64,000 bases of DNA from positions 10,408,886-10,472,885 of the forward strand of contig NC_088789.1 of the NCBI RefSeq assembly GCF_949628265.1. The letters run 5' to 3'. The position numbers and the translations under genes were made by a program. Below, piece after piece: positions 14,901 to 26,617 of the stretch. Each line of letters opens with the position of its first letter. The first letter of the stretch is position 1. The DNA comes from Cloeon dipterum (taxonomy: Eukaryota > Arthropoda > Insecta > Ephemeroptera > Baetidae). The notes beneath the pieces were generated by a model. That model saw only the letters and a list, made by a program, of their open reading frames with translations, was not told the DNA's origin and searched no databases.

Positions 14901-16419
14901 CAAAAATCCTTATTGCTATTTGCATAAAAAATTCTAGCCCTTAACCATTACTTCGTAACTACGATTTTCACCATCATGGCGAACAATGTCGATAAGACCT
15001 CATCAAGAAGAATTGAAATTTGCAATGAAATAATAATTCTACTGATTTTTTCAGGAACATTTGAAATTGTTCTGTCACTCTCCCTCTTGAGATTTTTTGG
15101 TGGGCTTTATTTTCAAAAACCATCAAACCAAACGACTGGCTGCTAAAACCAAGAAAGTAAAAATTTGTTCTTATGAATAATTACTAGTTTTAGACCATAT
15201 TTTTAAACTAAATTATTTTTAAATGTTGTCCATTATAATTAAACTTAATGTTCATTCCATTTTATCTATTTTTTGTTAGCCAAATCGAAGAAATTTAACC
15301 GGTCGGCATTTACGTATGCAATAATTGCCAATGAAAGTATATAGTTAACTGGCCTTCACCGAATTATGCGTTGCCGTCGAAATTAGTAGCATCCAAGTCT
15401 TTGACTGAGTGTGAGTAATCACCGCATAAAGTAGGTTACGCGCGCTATTCAAGTTCACGTCTTTATAGTAGTCTTCTTCCTACTTGCATAATTTCAATTT
15501 TAATCCTCTCTCAAGCGAGACACTCTCGACTCTGGTGTTCTTTCTTGATCTTTGACCAAGACTGAACAACTCGTCTGCATTTTTACTAAATGGGTCGCGC
15601 ATTTCAAGCACATACGAGGAATAATAATGAGCGGTTTTATGTTGCTCCTGGGAGAGTAATAACTTTCGGTTTCGTTCGAGCCTCTGATCTATCAAAACAT
15701 TCAATCCAGTTTGTTATATCACACCGGCGGCGACCTCTACTCGTGACGTAAATATACAAGTTTAAAGCCAACCTCATTGCTGTAATTGAAGTGAAATGAA
15801 CATTGAAAATACAATACAATAAATGCTCCGAGGGAGAACTGGAGTTGGAAGAAAATTCGCAGAAAGAAAAAGAAAGCTAATTGTTGATATTTCGTGAGTC
15901 TTCTTTGGCATGCAGCTCTTGAACTTGGATGTTTTTTTTTGCTTTTAAACGCCGGCTCACGCAAGAGATGAGAGGAATTTTGGAGAAACGTGTTCGCCCC
16001 ATTCTACTAATTGCAAATGCTAATATTCAATATTGTTTTTACCTTAATTATGTTGTTTTGAATGAAGTATAGAGAAAATCCTGAATCTGATAATTCAAAT
16101 AGATTGGAAAATCCAAATATTGGAAAGTTCACCGCAAAGTATATATTTTTAGTCTACAAACGTTAAAGTTCAAATATTTTTATTTTGATAGATAGCTCCA
16201 CTCACCAACAACCGGCAAAAACCTCCACGAGTTGCCGATAATGGGCAGGCCTTTGGGCCCCGGGACTTCAGTGAAGGGTTTAGCTTCGCGGGACGCAGTC
16301 GTCGAGTCCTGAAGTGCTGTAATCTCCTGCAGGGCGATGGACACGGTGCTGCGGGCCCTGCTCCACAACGGCGCCCTAGCTTGGCGGGCCGCGAGGCCCC
16401 ACGCACACGAAGCTAGCAT
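2878..16419 (-). CDS. Cyp49a1: Mitochondrial-clan cytochrome P450, CYP49A1-like, complete, 10 exons
   Basis: Predicted heme-thiolate monooxygenase of the inner mitochondrial membrane, fed by adrenodoxin and adrenodoxin reductase as in its clan; substrate unknown. Ten exons (16206-16419, 12730-12976, 10046-10162, 7779-7855, 6138-6339, 3988-4144, 3552-3721, 3412-3490, 3133-3354, 2878-2991) join in frame with GT-AG introns into 1599 nt, 532 residues, normal for the clan. Visible landmarks: Arg/Ala-rich N-terminus like a targeting peptide, proline hinge PGPKGLP (53-59), C-helix W159xxxR163, I-helix GIDTTS (335-340), K-helix ETLR (392-395), PERW (446-449), and heme loop FSFGRRTCLG with Cys479. The ATG at 16417-16419 is the first in frame after an upstream TAG. 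Stretches such as ELYKWALES, PKGTHVIFPH and KIFRKYKV fit CYP49A1 best as I remember it; CYP301B1 is the alternative. The enzyme class is near certain, the subfamily less so. Confidence 0.93.
3133..3354 (-). CDS. Cyp49a1: P450 exon 9: PERW and heme-binding loop
   Basis: Residues 422-495, in phase 0. It contains FLPERWLK and the heme loop FSFGRRTCLG with the axial Cys479. The L-helix start reads KRFAYFELH, where family members usually have RRFAELE. Confidence 0.95.
3412..3490 (-). CDS. Cyp49a1: P450 exon 8: beta-1 sheet region
   Basis: A 79-base exon coding for residues 396-421, RMYPVIIGNGR to YQVPKG, placed between K helix and PERF region as in all family members. Donor GTAAGT. Confidence 0.9.
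3552..3721 (-). CDS. Cyp49a1: P450 exon 7: I helix to K helix
   Basis: Residues 339-394 plus two bases of Arg395. It completes the I helix and carries the KETLR K-helix motif, split by the intron. The donor GTTTGT is weak, but the junction AG|A restores the invariant Arg. Confidence 0.9.
3988..4144 (-). CDS. Cyp49a1: P450 exon 6: start of I helix
   Basis: Residues 287-338, ending in the oxygen-activating I-helix motif ..LLVGIDT, which continues as TS in the next exon. Donor GTACGT after a complete codon. Confidence 0.9.
6138..6339 (-). CDS. Cyp49a1: P450 exon 5: F-G region
   Basis: Residues 220-285, beginning IGRVALDSRLGCLG, a strongly conserved run in mitochondrial insect P450s. Donor GTAAGT. 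Confidence 0.9.
7779..7855 (-). CDS. Cyp49a1: P450 exon 4: E/F region
   Basis: A 77-base exon coding for residues 194-218, ending in the clan-typical ELYKWALE. Donor GTGAGT; half codons on both sides match the neighbouring exons. Confidence 0.88.
10046..10162 (-). CDS. Cyp49a1: P450 exon 3: C helix
   Basis: Residues 155-192. It holds HGQKWHDFR, the WxxxR C-helix motif whose Arg contacts a heme propionate in this family. Donor GTAAAT. Confidence 0.9.
12730..12976 (-). CDS. Cyp49a1: P450 exon 2: A helix to B' region
   Basis: Residues 73-153 between half codons. It includes GGLLGHPDLLFVFD and RPSMPSL, both typical of mitochondrial insect P450s. Acceptor TTTCCAG, donor GTAAGA. Confidence 0.9.
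16206..16419 (-). CDS. Cyp49a1: P450 exon 1: start codon, targeting peptide, proline hinge
   Basis: Codes for residues 1-71 plus one base. Positive, Ala/Ser-rich and acid-poor residues 1-30 suit a mitochondrial presequence. PGPKGLP, typical of P450 N-termini, follows at 53-59. The donor is GTGAGT. A seven-codon upstream ORF (MLSSARL) lies in the leader and could dampen translation. Confidence 0.88.
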
Positions 16420-19400
16420 GATGCAGAATGAGCAGTGCGAGTTTGACTGAAGGAGCTGCGCCACCACAATCAGAGCCGCGCCGATGATAGCATTTGAGGA
16501 GGTGGAAACCTTTTCTTTCTAGCGCTTTGCTCCCGGGCATCCACAAACACGCGCTTACGAAATTCGCCGCCGCGGCTCAAAATCTGAGTAAGAGATGCTG
16601 TCGTTCAAGTCTCCAGCACCCGCCGCGATGAACTAAATTAATTATTTACAATCATTTTCTCCGTTCCTTTGGCTTAATGCGTTGGTTCGCCAGGAAGCAC
16701 ATTATTAAAGATGAATCATATACAGTTTCCATTCTGTTTCCTTGTCACATAAATGGAGCACACTCGCTTTCTATCAAAGAAAGGGAGTAATGTGTATTGA
16801 CTTGAATTTAAAGTATTTTACAAACGACTCTTTACTCTCCTACGTAAGCCTTGTTAAAGATTGAAGCAGTTAGTTGACATTTTAGCTAGCCTGGTTTAAG
16901 AATTAAACAAATATAAGTTTATTTTTAACAGTTAGCCAACAACAAAAAGAGTTTAATTCAGAATCTTCTTCATTGTTTGTTAAATAATTGATTTTTTCAA
17001 ATAAAAGTTCGAAATTTTTGAACAAAAATCACGAAATTGATCAGCGAGTTGCAAAACTATAATATTATTATAGATGTTTATTCTCACTTATATGTATACA
17101 ATATACATATATACATCAATAAGACAAGTCAGGAGTAAAAATAACAAGTGGGAAAGGGCACCATTCCTGGCAAACAACTTGATAAAACCTTGCTCCTGGG
17201 AGCAATGTCGGAATGGGCTCAAACAATGATATCACTGTGCAATATCTGTATCAATAAATTAAGCAACAACTAACCAATCTTCCATATTATGATATAGAAA
17301 TAACGGACTTCATCCTCGTTGCTTGAAACTTCCTTCTTATTCTTCCAACAAGCTTTAGCGTCACAGTAGCGCCTCTTTGATAATAACTAACTAAATAAAA
17401 ACTAAAACCCTACTTTTATTACACTAAAACAATCAGCTTTGCTTGCAGGTGACTCCTGTTCATTATTACTTTTGTTCGGAATTAAATTGACCAGTGGATC
17501 AAATATATATTGTATTGGATTTTGGGAATACTCCTTTTGAGAAAACGGTAAATTTTAGACATCCAGTAAAATAACATGCCCCAAGTCAAGTCTCCAGCTC
17601 ATCATTTGAAATTCCAAAATAAATTATGTCTGTAGATTTTGTCAAGGTGGTGAAAATCATATCTCTTTTCAATGGAACTTATCTCCTTTTGTGGAGATGT
17701 GCGTGTATTTTTTCCCAAAGTACAAGCACTCAATAGAGTATTGCAGAAATCGGAATCGCATATGATAGAAGTTTAAACATCGTGCATAGTCATAAAAATA
17801 TTTAAGATTGAAATTGAGCCCGTAAGTGATAATAATGATAACACAGCCGCTGACCCAATTTCGGTAATTAGCATGCTACTGAATGTCGGAACTTAAGCAA
17901 GGTGTACTACGTGCCGACGCCGGTGCGGAAACGTTAGCGGGCTAAAAATGCTAAATCATTTCTGCTATCACACTCACACAGCCGCCAGATCAAAGCCAGT
18001 GGGCATGCCATGCACAAAACCGAGGCTCACCGCTGCTGTTTATTTTTTCACTGCGGAACGTAAACAATAATAATGAGAAGACGCACCGCAAACGGAAAAC
18101 GCTCGTTTTGCATAGAAGCCGCAGAGTCTGATGAGCAGAGGAAAAGTGAGAGTTTTTCTCTGCACCGGCGACTCCAATTCTAAATGAGCCTCTGTCTACG
18201 TGCGGCATTTGGATGGCTGTTTTCATACCGCGCGAGTGTTATGTCATCGTGTGCAGGACGTGGTTTCGCTCTGAACATACTACTTAATAGATCGCTTTTT
18301 TATTGCTCTATGATGCACTATAGGGATTTTGACAAACAGCCCATTGTCCGCGGCTCAGTGCAGCGAGCGAACACTCACGTGCGTCCACCTGTCGGTAGCT
18401 TTCACGCATGTGCGCACTTGTTTAGGTGCAATCCCTTATTAAATTTCAGTACCGGTCTAATTGCCATTCTTTTAGATTTCGGAATGAAATAATGACGAGT
18501 CAACTTCTGGCACTGCGCAATAAATGTGTTAATTTAGCACTTTTTATGGATGTAATAACAAAGCTTTCAAATCTGCAGCTCGTCTATGCTAACCAAAATA
18601 TTATACATATTACATACACTTAACGTTTTAAAGAACATTCAACGTTGTAATAATTGCTCAATAAAATCTTGGTCTAAGTGCCTGGAAAAGTTATTTTCTT
18701 AATATATGAAAAAATGCAATAAATGGTACGTGGCTTGAATATAGGGAATCCTGTAAAATTGTTTATTTGGATCGCAAACTTTACTCTAGAGCTGTGAGTA
18801 CACAAGGATTAATGATTCTTTAAATTAAGGCCGGCCAAGTCAAGTCAAAAGGAATACAGTTATTGTGTAAGTCTATAGTGCTGCATTATTTTGTTTTAGC
18901 AGGCGTGAAATTAATCCGCGCAATCGCTCACTTTCAGCAAAGTGGCTGTACCGATTCTGGGTTACGAAACTGGCATAATATTAATGACGCGTGATGCTGG
19001 ATGAAAGAGACGGAAATTGAGAGCCGAAAATATAGAGCGTGTGCGGTGAACATGGTAAGCCACATTCTCGTTTGCAATTTCGGTTTCATTTGTTTGTGTT
19101 GTCGCAACATTTAATGTGGCCAGACTTTTCATGAGCTATCTTTAAGTTTTTATCGAGCAGTGGCAGAAAATTGCATGCAATAAAAAACTTCATAACAAGG
19201 TGCGAGCTGGATACGACACAAACACCTGAAAATGAACAAATTTTCTGCAAAGGAAAGATAATCATACAAAATCTGTTGCAATGAATGACAAATAGTTTTT
19301 CCCTTTGTAAGTATACCTTTGTGTTCTGCCCGCTTGTACCTTCTTAGTTTCGCATGCGGCAGTTAACAAGCAACTAAAAAGTGTTTATGAACTGCGTGAT

Positions 19401-22400
19401 TGTCATAAACATTTTAAAAATCGAAATGTTTGTGTATATATAATGTGACTTTTCTTTTAATAGGATATTAGATGAAATCACCTGTTCATTGAAATTATAT
19501 TTTAATTTGTTAGTCTGAAGCTATCTAACCAGCGTTAATTTCTTGATATTATTCAACCTTCCAAGGGTGTGCTCTAGGGTATAACCCAACCACTATAAAG
19601 TGAAAATTTCTTGACAGTTTGATTGATTTCGCATCAAAACATTTTTGGTTAAGATCATAAAATTAAATCAGGGGCAAGGCATGTGCATGAATTTTGAATG
19701 GAGAGTATTCGTTTCTTTGTTGAAATTACATTTCAGTTTGGTATGTACCTAACTAAAATAGAAAACAAGAGTGGCCAAAAACATTTTCGCGCCAATCAAT
19801 AGTGCAAATAGAATCTGCAAACTTAGACAACTGTGTTAAAAACATATCCGGACCAAATCAGCGGTGTCGGCCAAAACACAAGTAGAAAAAACTTTCTCTG
19901 CTGGACAAGTGAGGTAAAATATTACGTTATAGATGCTAATTTAATCTGGGTAAGTGGTGCACACAGCACGCTGCTGATAGAAAACGTATTATTGCTCGCA
20001 CTGGCTCGCGCGCGCGATATTTGTGACGCCGAACAGGTTTCGCATAACCGACTTGTTTATAGCGCTCGCCACGCACATGATCTTGAAACCGAAAGTTTTC
20101 CTTGTGCGAAATCCGTTTGTTTTCAGGTGCGGCTTCCTTACTTGCTTAAGTCTTTTCATTAACACAACCATATGTGTACTAACCTTGAACTTTTCACTGT
20201 ACAGTGTGCGTGCATCCTCATGTTGACCAATTTTCAGCTAAACATTTAAACTGGGATGAATTCATTGAGTGCACATAAACGTAACAATAATTTGATTGTT
20301 TGCATGGTTCAATTCCTTCGAATTGTTCACCGTCACAATCAAGGCGGAAATTTTACGGTTCATTTTGTGTCCTTCCTCGTTGACTCAAATACTGCATAGC
20401 ACCGTTGCTAAATTTTTTGATCAAAAAGACGTGTTCCTATTCGTAACAGCTCGTCAATCACAGTCAGGATAATATCGTTTGTCTTTCATCAGTAGGTGAA
20501 ATGTGAACTGTCGTGGAGAAGAGAGGTGCGCCCAAGGAATTATACGAATTTTGTTATCAAATTAATAAGCTTCAATTTTTTGATTAGACATATTTTCTAA
20601 TTTATCAACGGTGAAATGACTCAAAAAGTAAAGGTTAAAACTGCTATTATAATACCAGTTAGTGCAAAAGTACGTTGAGACGTAAAAACATTTTTAAAGA
20701 AAAATAATCACGTTAATTAAGTGTTAAATAATTTCATAAATATATTTTTATTGGAAAATACACGACAAAATTTAGTGTTTAGCATTGTTAGAGGATTTGA
20801 CGGTATATGTAAATCATGAAACATTTTCCTCGCATTTTCGTTGATATTAAGAGGGAGAAAACAAGGATATTAGATTATCAGTAGTTGTGTTACGATCACA
20901 GAACATGTAGAAAGTGGCCTCCAGAGCAAAAAAACTGCGATCTTTAAAAGAGCCATCAGATCACTAAGAGCAAAAAGTAAATGCATCGGGCTCTCTAGCC
21001 AACCATCAAAAAGGCAAACAAAATTCCTGGACGATTCGAGTCGCTTCGTAACACGAGTTTTCACACTAGAGTGTCTCATACCTTTCTCCCATTTAACAAT
21101 TAGTCTGGCTTCATTGTTGCCTTGTTGTATAATCTGTAGACGAACTCGCTGCCTGGTAAATGATTACGAAAGTGTCGACTTTTTTGTCAATTTTGCTACT
21201 TCCTTTCTCGCACAGAGAGTGAAAGGCGCGGCGCGTCGATATGGCTTTTGGAACGAACACTCGATAAAAAATTTGACACTCTTTAAAACGCTCAACTTGT
21301 TGCTCTTCAGAGTCACTATTTTTTGTCCATTTTTTTGCGGAAATAATACCTCTGGCATACATTAACGTATAATCTAAAGTCTGATATGTATTTCATTTCT
21401 CTGTCCTAATCGAAATTTATGATGCTGAGACGACTGCCTTTTAAATTTATTAATAAATAATTAATCCATCAGTCACCAGCTCATTTTATATTTATTAAAT
21501 GTACTAATTCTGATTGCAGTATATGGATGTAAATTTCAGTAAAATTTACGAAAATGCCTATGAATTATTCCTGTCACGTTTTGACCAAATATAGTCTGTT
21601 TTATATTCAAGTAATTTTTAATCTATTTTTAGAAATCCAGAATAATTTCAAAAGCTTTGGTGAAATCCAATTAGGAAGATTACCGCATAAAAGATTGAAC
21701 TGATGACACATTACACGTTCATATGACTTTCCCGCATGTTGAACGGAATATTCAAATGCACTCGAAAACTTTCTCCGAGATATGAGATGTGAGCTCATAA
21801 TCCGGTAGTGGCTTTTGGGTCTATTGTGATCAGGTGGCCAAGATTATAATTTAATTTGAATGCAAACACAATAAATTGTATCACTGACAATGAGTGCCTT
21901 CAGCAGGCAGCTCATCGTCCTATAGTGGTTACGAAATTTAATACACGATTACGCCTTTATAACGCACTGATACGCTTTGTTTGTGCCGTGTAGTATAGGT
22001 CAGTGCTGCTGTTTCTGCGATGCCATATCATGCGTTTGCAAATTCCTTTCATGTGTGATATTAATGATACAGGCTGGCTTTATATCGAGATAACTCTTAA
22101 TTGGCCAGAATATTATCTTGTCTATAGGTTTCCCTATCTTGTGCTTGCTGATTTGCCCCAGGCTTAATACGGCAGGTGTCGATTATTGCGCATATGAGTT
22201 TTCCTTCACCCAAACCGTTCTGCTATTTTATAATTACACCACTTTTGATTTATACGATTGTATAGAGCACATTGTTCATATCAATTACTGTCACAATATC
22301 TGTTGCCCTGGAAAAAGTGCTCCGTATATGCAATAAAATTATCTTGGTCTCCGTGGGCGATGCCACATCTGGATTAGCATATTTTCACCAATAGCTAAAC

Positions 22401-25056
22401 AGTGCTTCAAAGTTATTTTTGCGGGGTTTTCATATTTTATTGCGGCAAATAAAAGTATTGACTGACAATGCACGGTTGGAATAACCAATTTCCGGGTTTG
22501 TAGAAGTTTGTTTATTGAGTGGATGTTATGGCTCTATTGCGAACAAGAAAAGTACCACCGCTGTCTAGCAGCGAAATAGCAGATTACACACGCGGCTTTG
22601 AGACTTTTGTTCCCTCGAGTTAAACTGGCTACTTGAATAATTCATAAAAAGAGCTGTTGGCTAAGTCACGCAAAATATATTGAGTATTAAGCGTGCGTGC
22701 AATAAAGGATTCAAATTCCATCTTGGTCCCACAAACAAACATTTTATCTTCCCAGCACTTTGTGGTGCAAAGCAAATATGTATAGCAGAGAGCGTGATTT
22801 TTACTTCCACGCGCCACTAGTTTGCTTGTTTGAATTTCTATTGCCAATTTAACGGCAATGCTAAATTTCTCCTGCTTATATACGCACAAACAGGTCGCGG
22901 AGTTTGGTTTCAAATTAAAATTTCAAATAAATTTTCTTTGCAACTTAATGAAAAGAATCGTACCTCTTCAAGGTTGAATATCTCAACAATGAAAATTATT
23001 GCAAATAAATATCCTTGTTAACAATACAATAACTTTTTAAAATATTGAAATTGTTGAGAGCCCTTCTGCTTCAAAAAATTGCCAATATATCCTTTTATTC
23101 ATGAAATGCAGCAGGGACGAATGGTGCAATTTCCTTTTCTTTGTACTCAATATTTTACTTAAACATATAATAATTTATTTTATTTTATATTTTACCCAAT
23201 TGTTATACAAGTGCTGAATGACTTGCGCGCATGCCGCGTAATTCAAGATCGGAAGAGTTGTATACCCATTCATTAGTACATAAGAGTAACTTCTGGCAAA
23301 AGCTGCAATGAAAATTTGCAAATTATTTTATTTTTACTTTTTTTGAACTTAAATTCAATCGTCTTAAGCAATAAGTCAGTAGTGAACCAAGAAGTAATAA
23401 ACACACTATACAAAATTGAAACATTCATAAATTACCTAGCGTGTTGAATTATTATATATTGATCTTTTCCATGAAAATTTATATTTTGACCCACAGTGGT
23501 TTACAACGAGAAAGTATACTGATTCTTTAAGCAAATTTAAATGATATGATAATTTTCTGAACGGCTTATTTATCCAAAGGGCTGATCATCAAAGTAAACT
23601 TGTGAATCAAACACGTTGTCGGTGCTTCTGAAGATGATGTAACAGAAAAGTGCAAGACCTTTGTATATTATATAGCCAAGAGGCATGCCTGACTTGAGCG
23701 CCGCTTCAATAACAACTATATATACATTACTGGTTTTTAATATGCACTGGTGCTAGCACCAGCACCTCTCACTCTCTACGTCTCCAAATATATAAATATC
23801 GAAATAGAATAGCGGTGCAACTAAAATACCTTGCTAACTTCGACCTCAGGTTACGTTGCTTCACTTTGTTACTTACCACTGAAATGGTATAGTTACGACC
23901 AGGGGCGGCAGGGCCAAGGTGAATTGAATAAACTAAAGGGAGCAGAGCAACGAGCAGCGCACATTAGGTCTGCCACTGCAATTGACAAACACGCTAAATG
24001 ATTAATTTGATGTACAGTACATATGTATGAATTTATAAAAATGTCATCAATGAAATTAAGACTATTTATTTGAGATCTTCGGAAATTATTTAATACAATT
24101 TCAATTGATAAAATGGATAAAATCAAATCTATCAATTAAAAATACAGTTTAATTTGGTTGTTCTGATATGTCTCGAAAAAAATCCTATCATATCATTGAA
24201 TTTTTATTTAATTTTTCATTTTGAGCCGCTCCTCCCAAAAAGAGTTAATACTTTTTGAAATTATATATTATGTCCTTTAAAAATTGCACACATTTGGACA
24301 AAAATCCTTTGCTCTTTTATATGTTGAGTGCGAAAAATTTCTTGATTTTCTGAAATAAAATATGCTGAATGCTAAAGAGTAGGAGAATATGGTAATTTAC
24401 AGGTTAGCAATGTGCGTCACAGTTATTGCATCTCTACGAGAGCAGGCCAGACGTGCGTGCCTTGAGGCATTCAATGTTCATTAGGGTTTGGAAAATGCTT
24501 GTTGTAGTTGGCACCAATTTCGCAAACTTTAAATGGTTAAAAACTCTGAAAAAATTAACGCCATCATGATAAAAAAACGGGATACTGCTGTATTTTTTAA
24601 AACTGTTAGACAGTACTGAGGATGACAACCTCCTGCTATTGGCTATCAGCTAACACCTTCAATACCATCGCAAAAAATGAGTGTCAAGCTAAAGGAATCC
24701 AGCACAACCACCTTTGAGGACTTAAATCAAACCACTATATATGCAGTATAAAAGCAATAATCTGTGAGCCTACACTAACTTAATAAAATGTGTACGAGTT
24801 TAATGCAATCTTGTACTCTCGCTAAGTAAGAAATTTAACATTAAAAGGAATCTTATTCTTGGTTAGATTAACAATTATTATTAGAGCATTAAATATCTTA
24901 GTATCTGCAAAGTGAAAGATATTTTCAGGGCTCTCACTTCGACTTTGGTTAGTTTGTCTTCCTGGTTAGTCTTACTGTTACTCACCTGTTTAAAAAAATG
25001 GTCACTCTTTGTCACATGATAATTCTGACCTATCACATGTTTATGTATTACGAAAA
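16420..25056. other. Intergenic region, no gene recognised
   Basis: The first roughly 200 bases are the GC-rich P450 leader and probable promoter on the minus strand. The rest is AT-rich with scattered open frames under 110 codons, without paired splice sites or family motifs. No RNA gene was recognised. Confidence 0.5.
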
Positions 25057-25086
25057 ATTGTGAGGGTAAAAATTTACCCTCACAAT
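25057..25086. repeat. Perfect 14-bp inverted repeat with 2-base spacer
   Basis: ATTGTGAGGGTAAA is followed, after AA, by its exact reverse complement. It lies about 185 bases beyond the TAP26 stop codon. It may be a 3'-end hairpin or a protein-binding palindrome; nothing nearby decides. Confidence 0.8.
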
Positions 25087-25270
25087 CCCTTTTCTAATTA
25101 ACAAGCATCTTAATCCCAACTATCATGGCATCAGAAGAGTGAATAATCAGCCAAAAGAACTCAACGAGGACATGATTTAAGCGAATAATAAATAATAATA
25201 AATGTGAGTGGATAATGGTAATATTTTATACACTTTCAAACACCTTATATGCTTCATACTTCTGTTTATT

Positions 25271-25994
25271 TTATCGACATTGTTTTTGGATTTTCTCTAG
25301 AAGCATTTCAAGTCTGTCTTTCATAACAGGCTGACCCTTTTTAGTTTTCTTTGAAAGTCTTTTGAACCTTTCAGCTTTCTTCTCTCTGTACTCCTTCAGC
25401 TTTTGTTCCTTCTCGGCTTTTTTCCTCTCAAGTTCAGCTTTCCGATCTAGTTTCTGCTGTTTTATCCTCTCGAATTCCAAGTTTGCTTTTTGTGTTGCAC
25501 TCATTTTCTTCTGCTGCCTGAACATGATAATTTTGGTTCTTAATAATGCTCAGAATTAGCATTAAATTTGAGGCTTACGTTGGCTGTCGCTGGCTAGGAT
25601 GGTTGAAATCGCTTGTTGATGCTTTGGGGTCTTGAGGTTCCCCTTGAATATGCTTCAATTCCCTATAGTATTTCCTTAACACCTTCTTCTTTCTTCGATC
25701 GTCAAATTGTTGAACTGAATTAAATAAATAAATTTAGTCAAATGTTTGAGATCAGTACGAACATTAATGGGAGGTTTTTTCGTTTTGATACCACGAATCT
25801 CACAGAAAATTTTATCATTTAGATCCATGACTTTCGCCTTTATGAATATCAATTATTAGATACGGGCTTAAATTTGAATATTTTAAAAAATAACCTTTAA
25901 ATTTGTGGCTGTAATGACGTTCTCGCCATTTTTTCTTGTCAAATCCCTTCTTCTTTTGACCAGCATCTTGATTCGCAAGTTCACGGTTCCTCAT
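25271..25994 (-). CDS. Ccdc59: CCDC59/TAP26 (Fyv7-like) rRNA-processing protein, complete, 3 exons
   Basis: Small, very basic nucleolar protein of the TAP26/Fyv7 family, tied in fungi to small-subunit rRNA processing and in mammals to TTF-1 binding. Exons 25895-25994, 25579-25714 and 25271-25517 join in frame into 160 residues. The C-terminal half is a long Lys/Glu-rich helix, likely coiled coil, ending in the signature KKTKKGQPVMKDRLEMLLEK, which matches the end of human CCDC59 almost residue for residue. KFKVQQF across the first junction matches the human KLKIQQS region. The start ATG (25992-25994) is the first in frame after a TAA. The first donor is an unusual GTTATT, but the junction is supported by homology and phase. 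The N-terminus is shorter than the vertebrate one. Confidence 0.9.
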
Positions 25995-26617
25995 GGCAGT
26001 GTAGTTTCGTGTGTACAATTAATCTAGAAAACATGAACACAGAGAGGTTAAAATTCATAGGCATTTAGGGAGTATCTATGCATTACTTAATTTAGGCTTT
26101 CATACTATGAGATACGTATATTATTTATGTTATGTTATGACACAATACGTAAGCGACCACATTATAATTATTATAATATATTGAAAGAAGATTTCACCTG
26201 GATATCACTCGTGTGAATGAACTTAATGGATAATAAATTAGGTTTAATCTGAAATGAACGTAAGCACAAACAGAAAACACAACGTGCTGGTGCGAGTTGT
26301 GTGGGCGTGACACTATTTTGAGCCTTTTGAGGCATTGGATGGATCTGGTAAGTTCCAGCTCTCATGAGCACCAACATAGGAAAAACTTTCAGGATTTAGG
26401 CCATCTATATTTATTCACTAAGAAAATGACTTGCAGAGATATCAGTAGTAGTTGTTGTTAGTTTTCAGTTTTGGTTTTCAAGTTCATGGAGTCAAAAATT
26501 ACCAAACTAATTCTGCAGCAGTAAAAGTTTTAGAGTAAACTTATTATTCAATGTAGATGAATAAGGAATAAGGCAGTAAAGGTGGTAAGAGAGTAAGAGG
26601 TATCTCAATTACCAATA

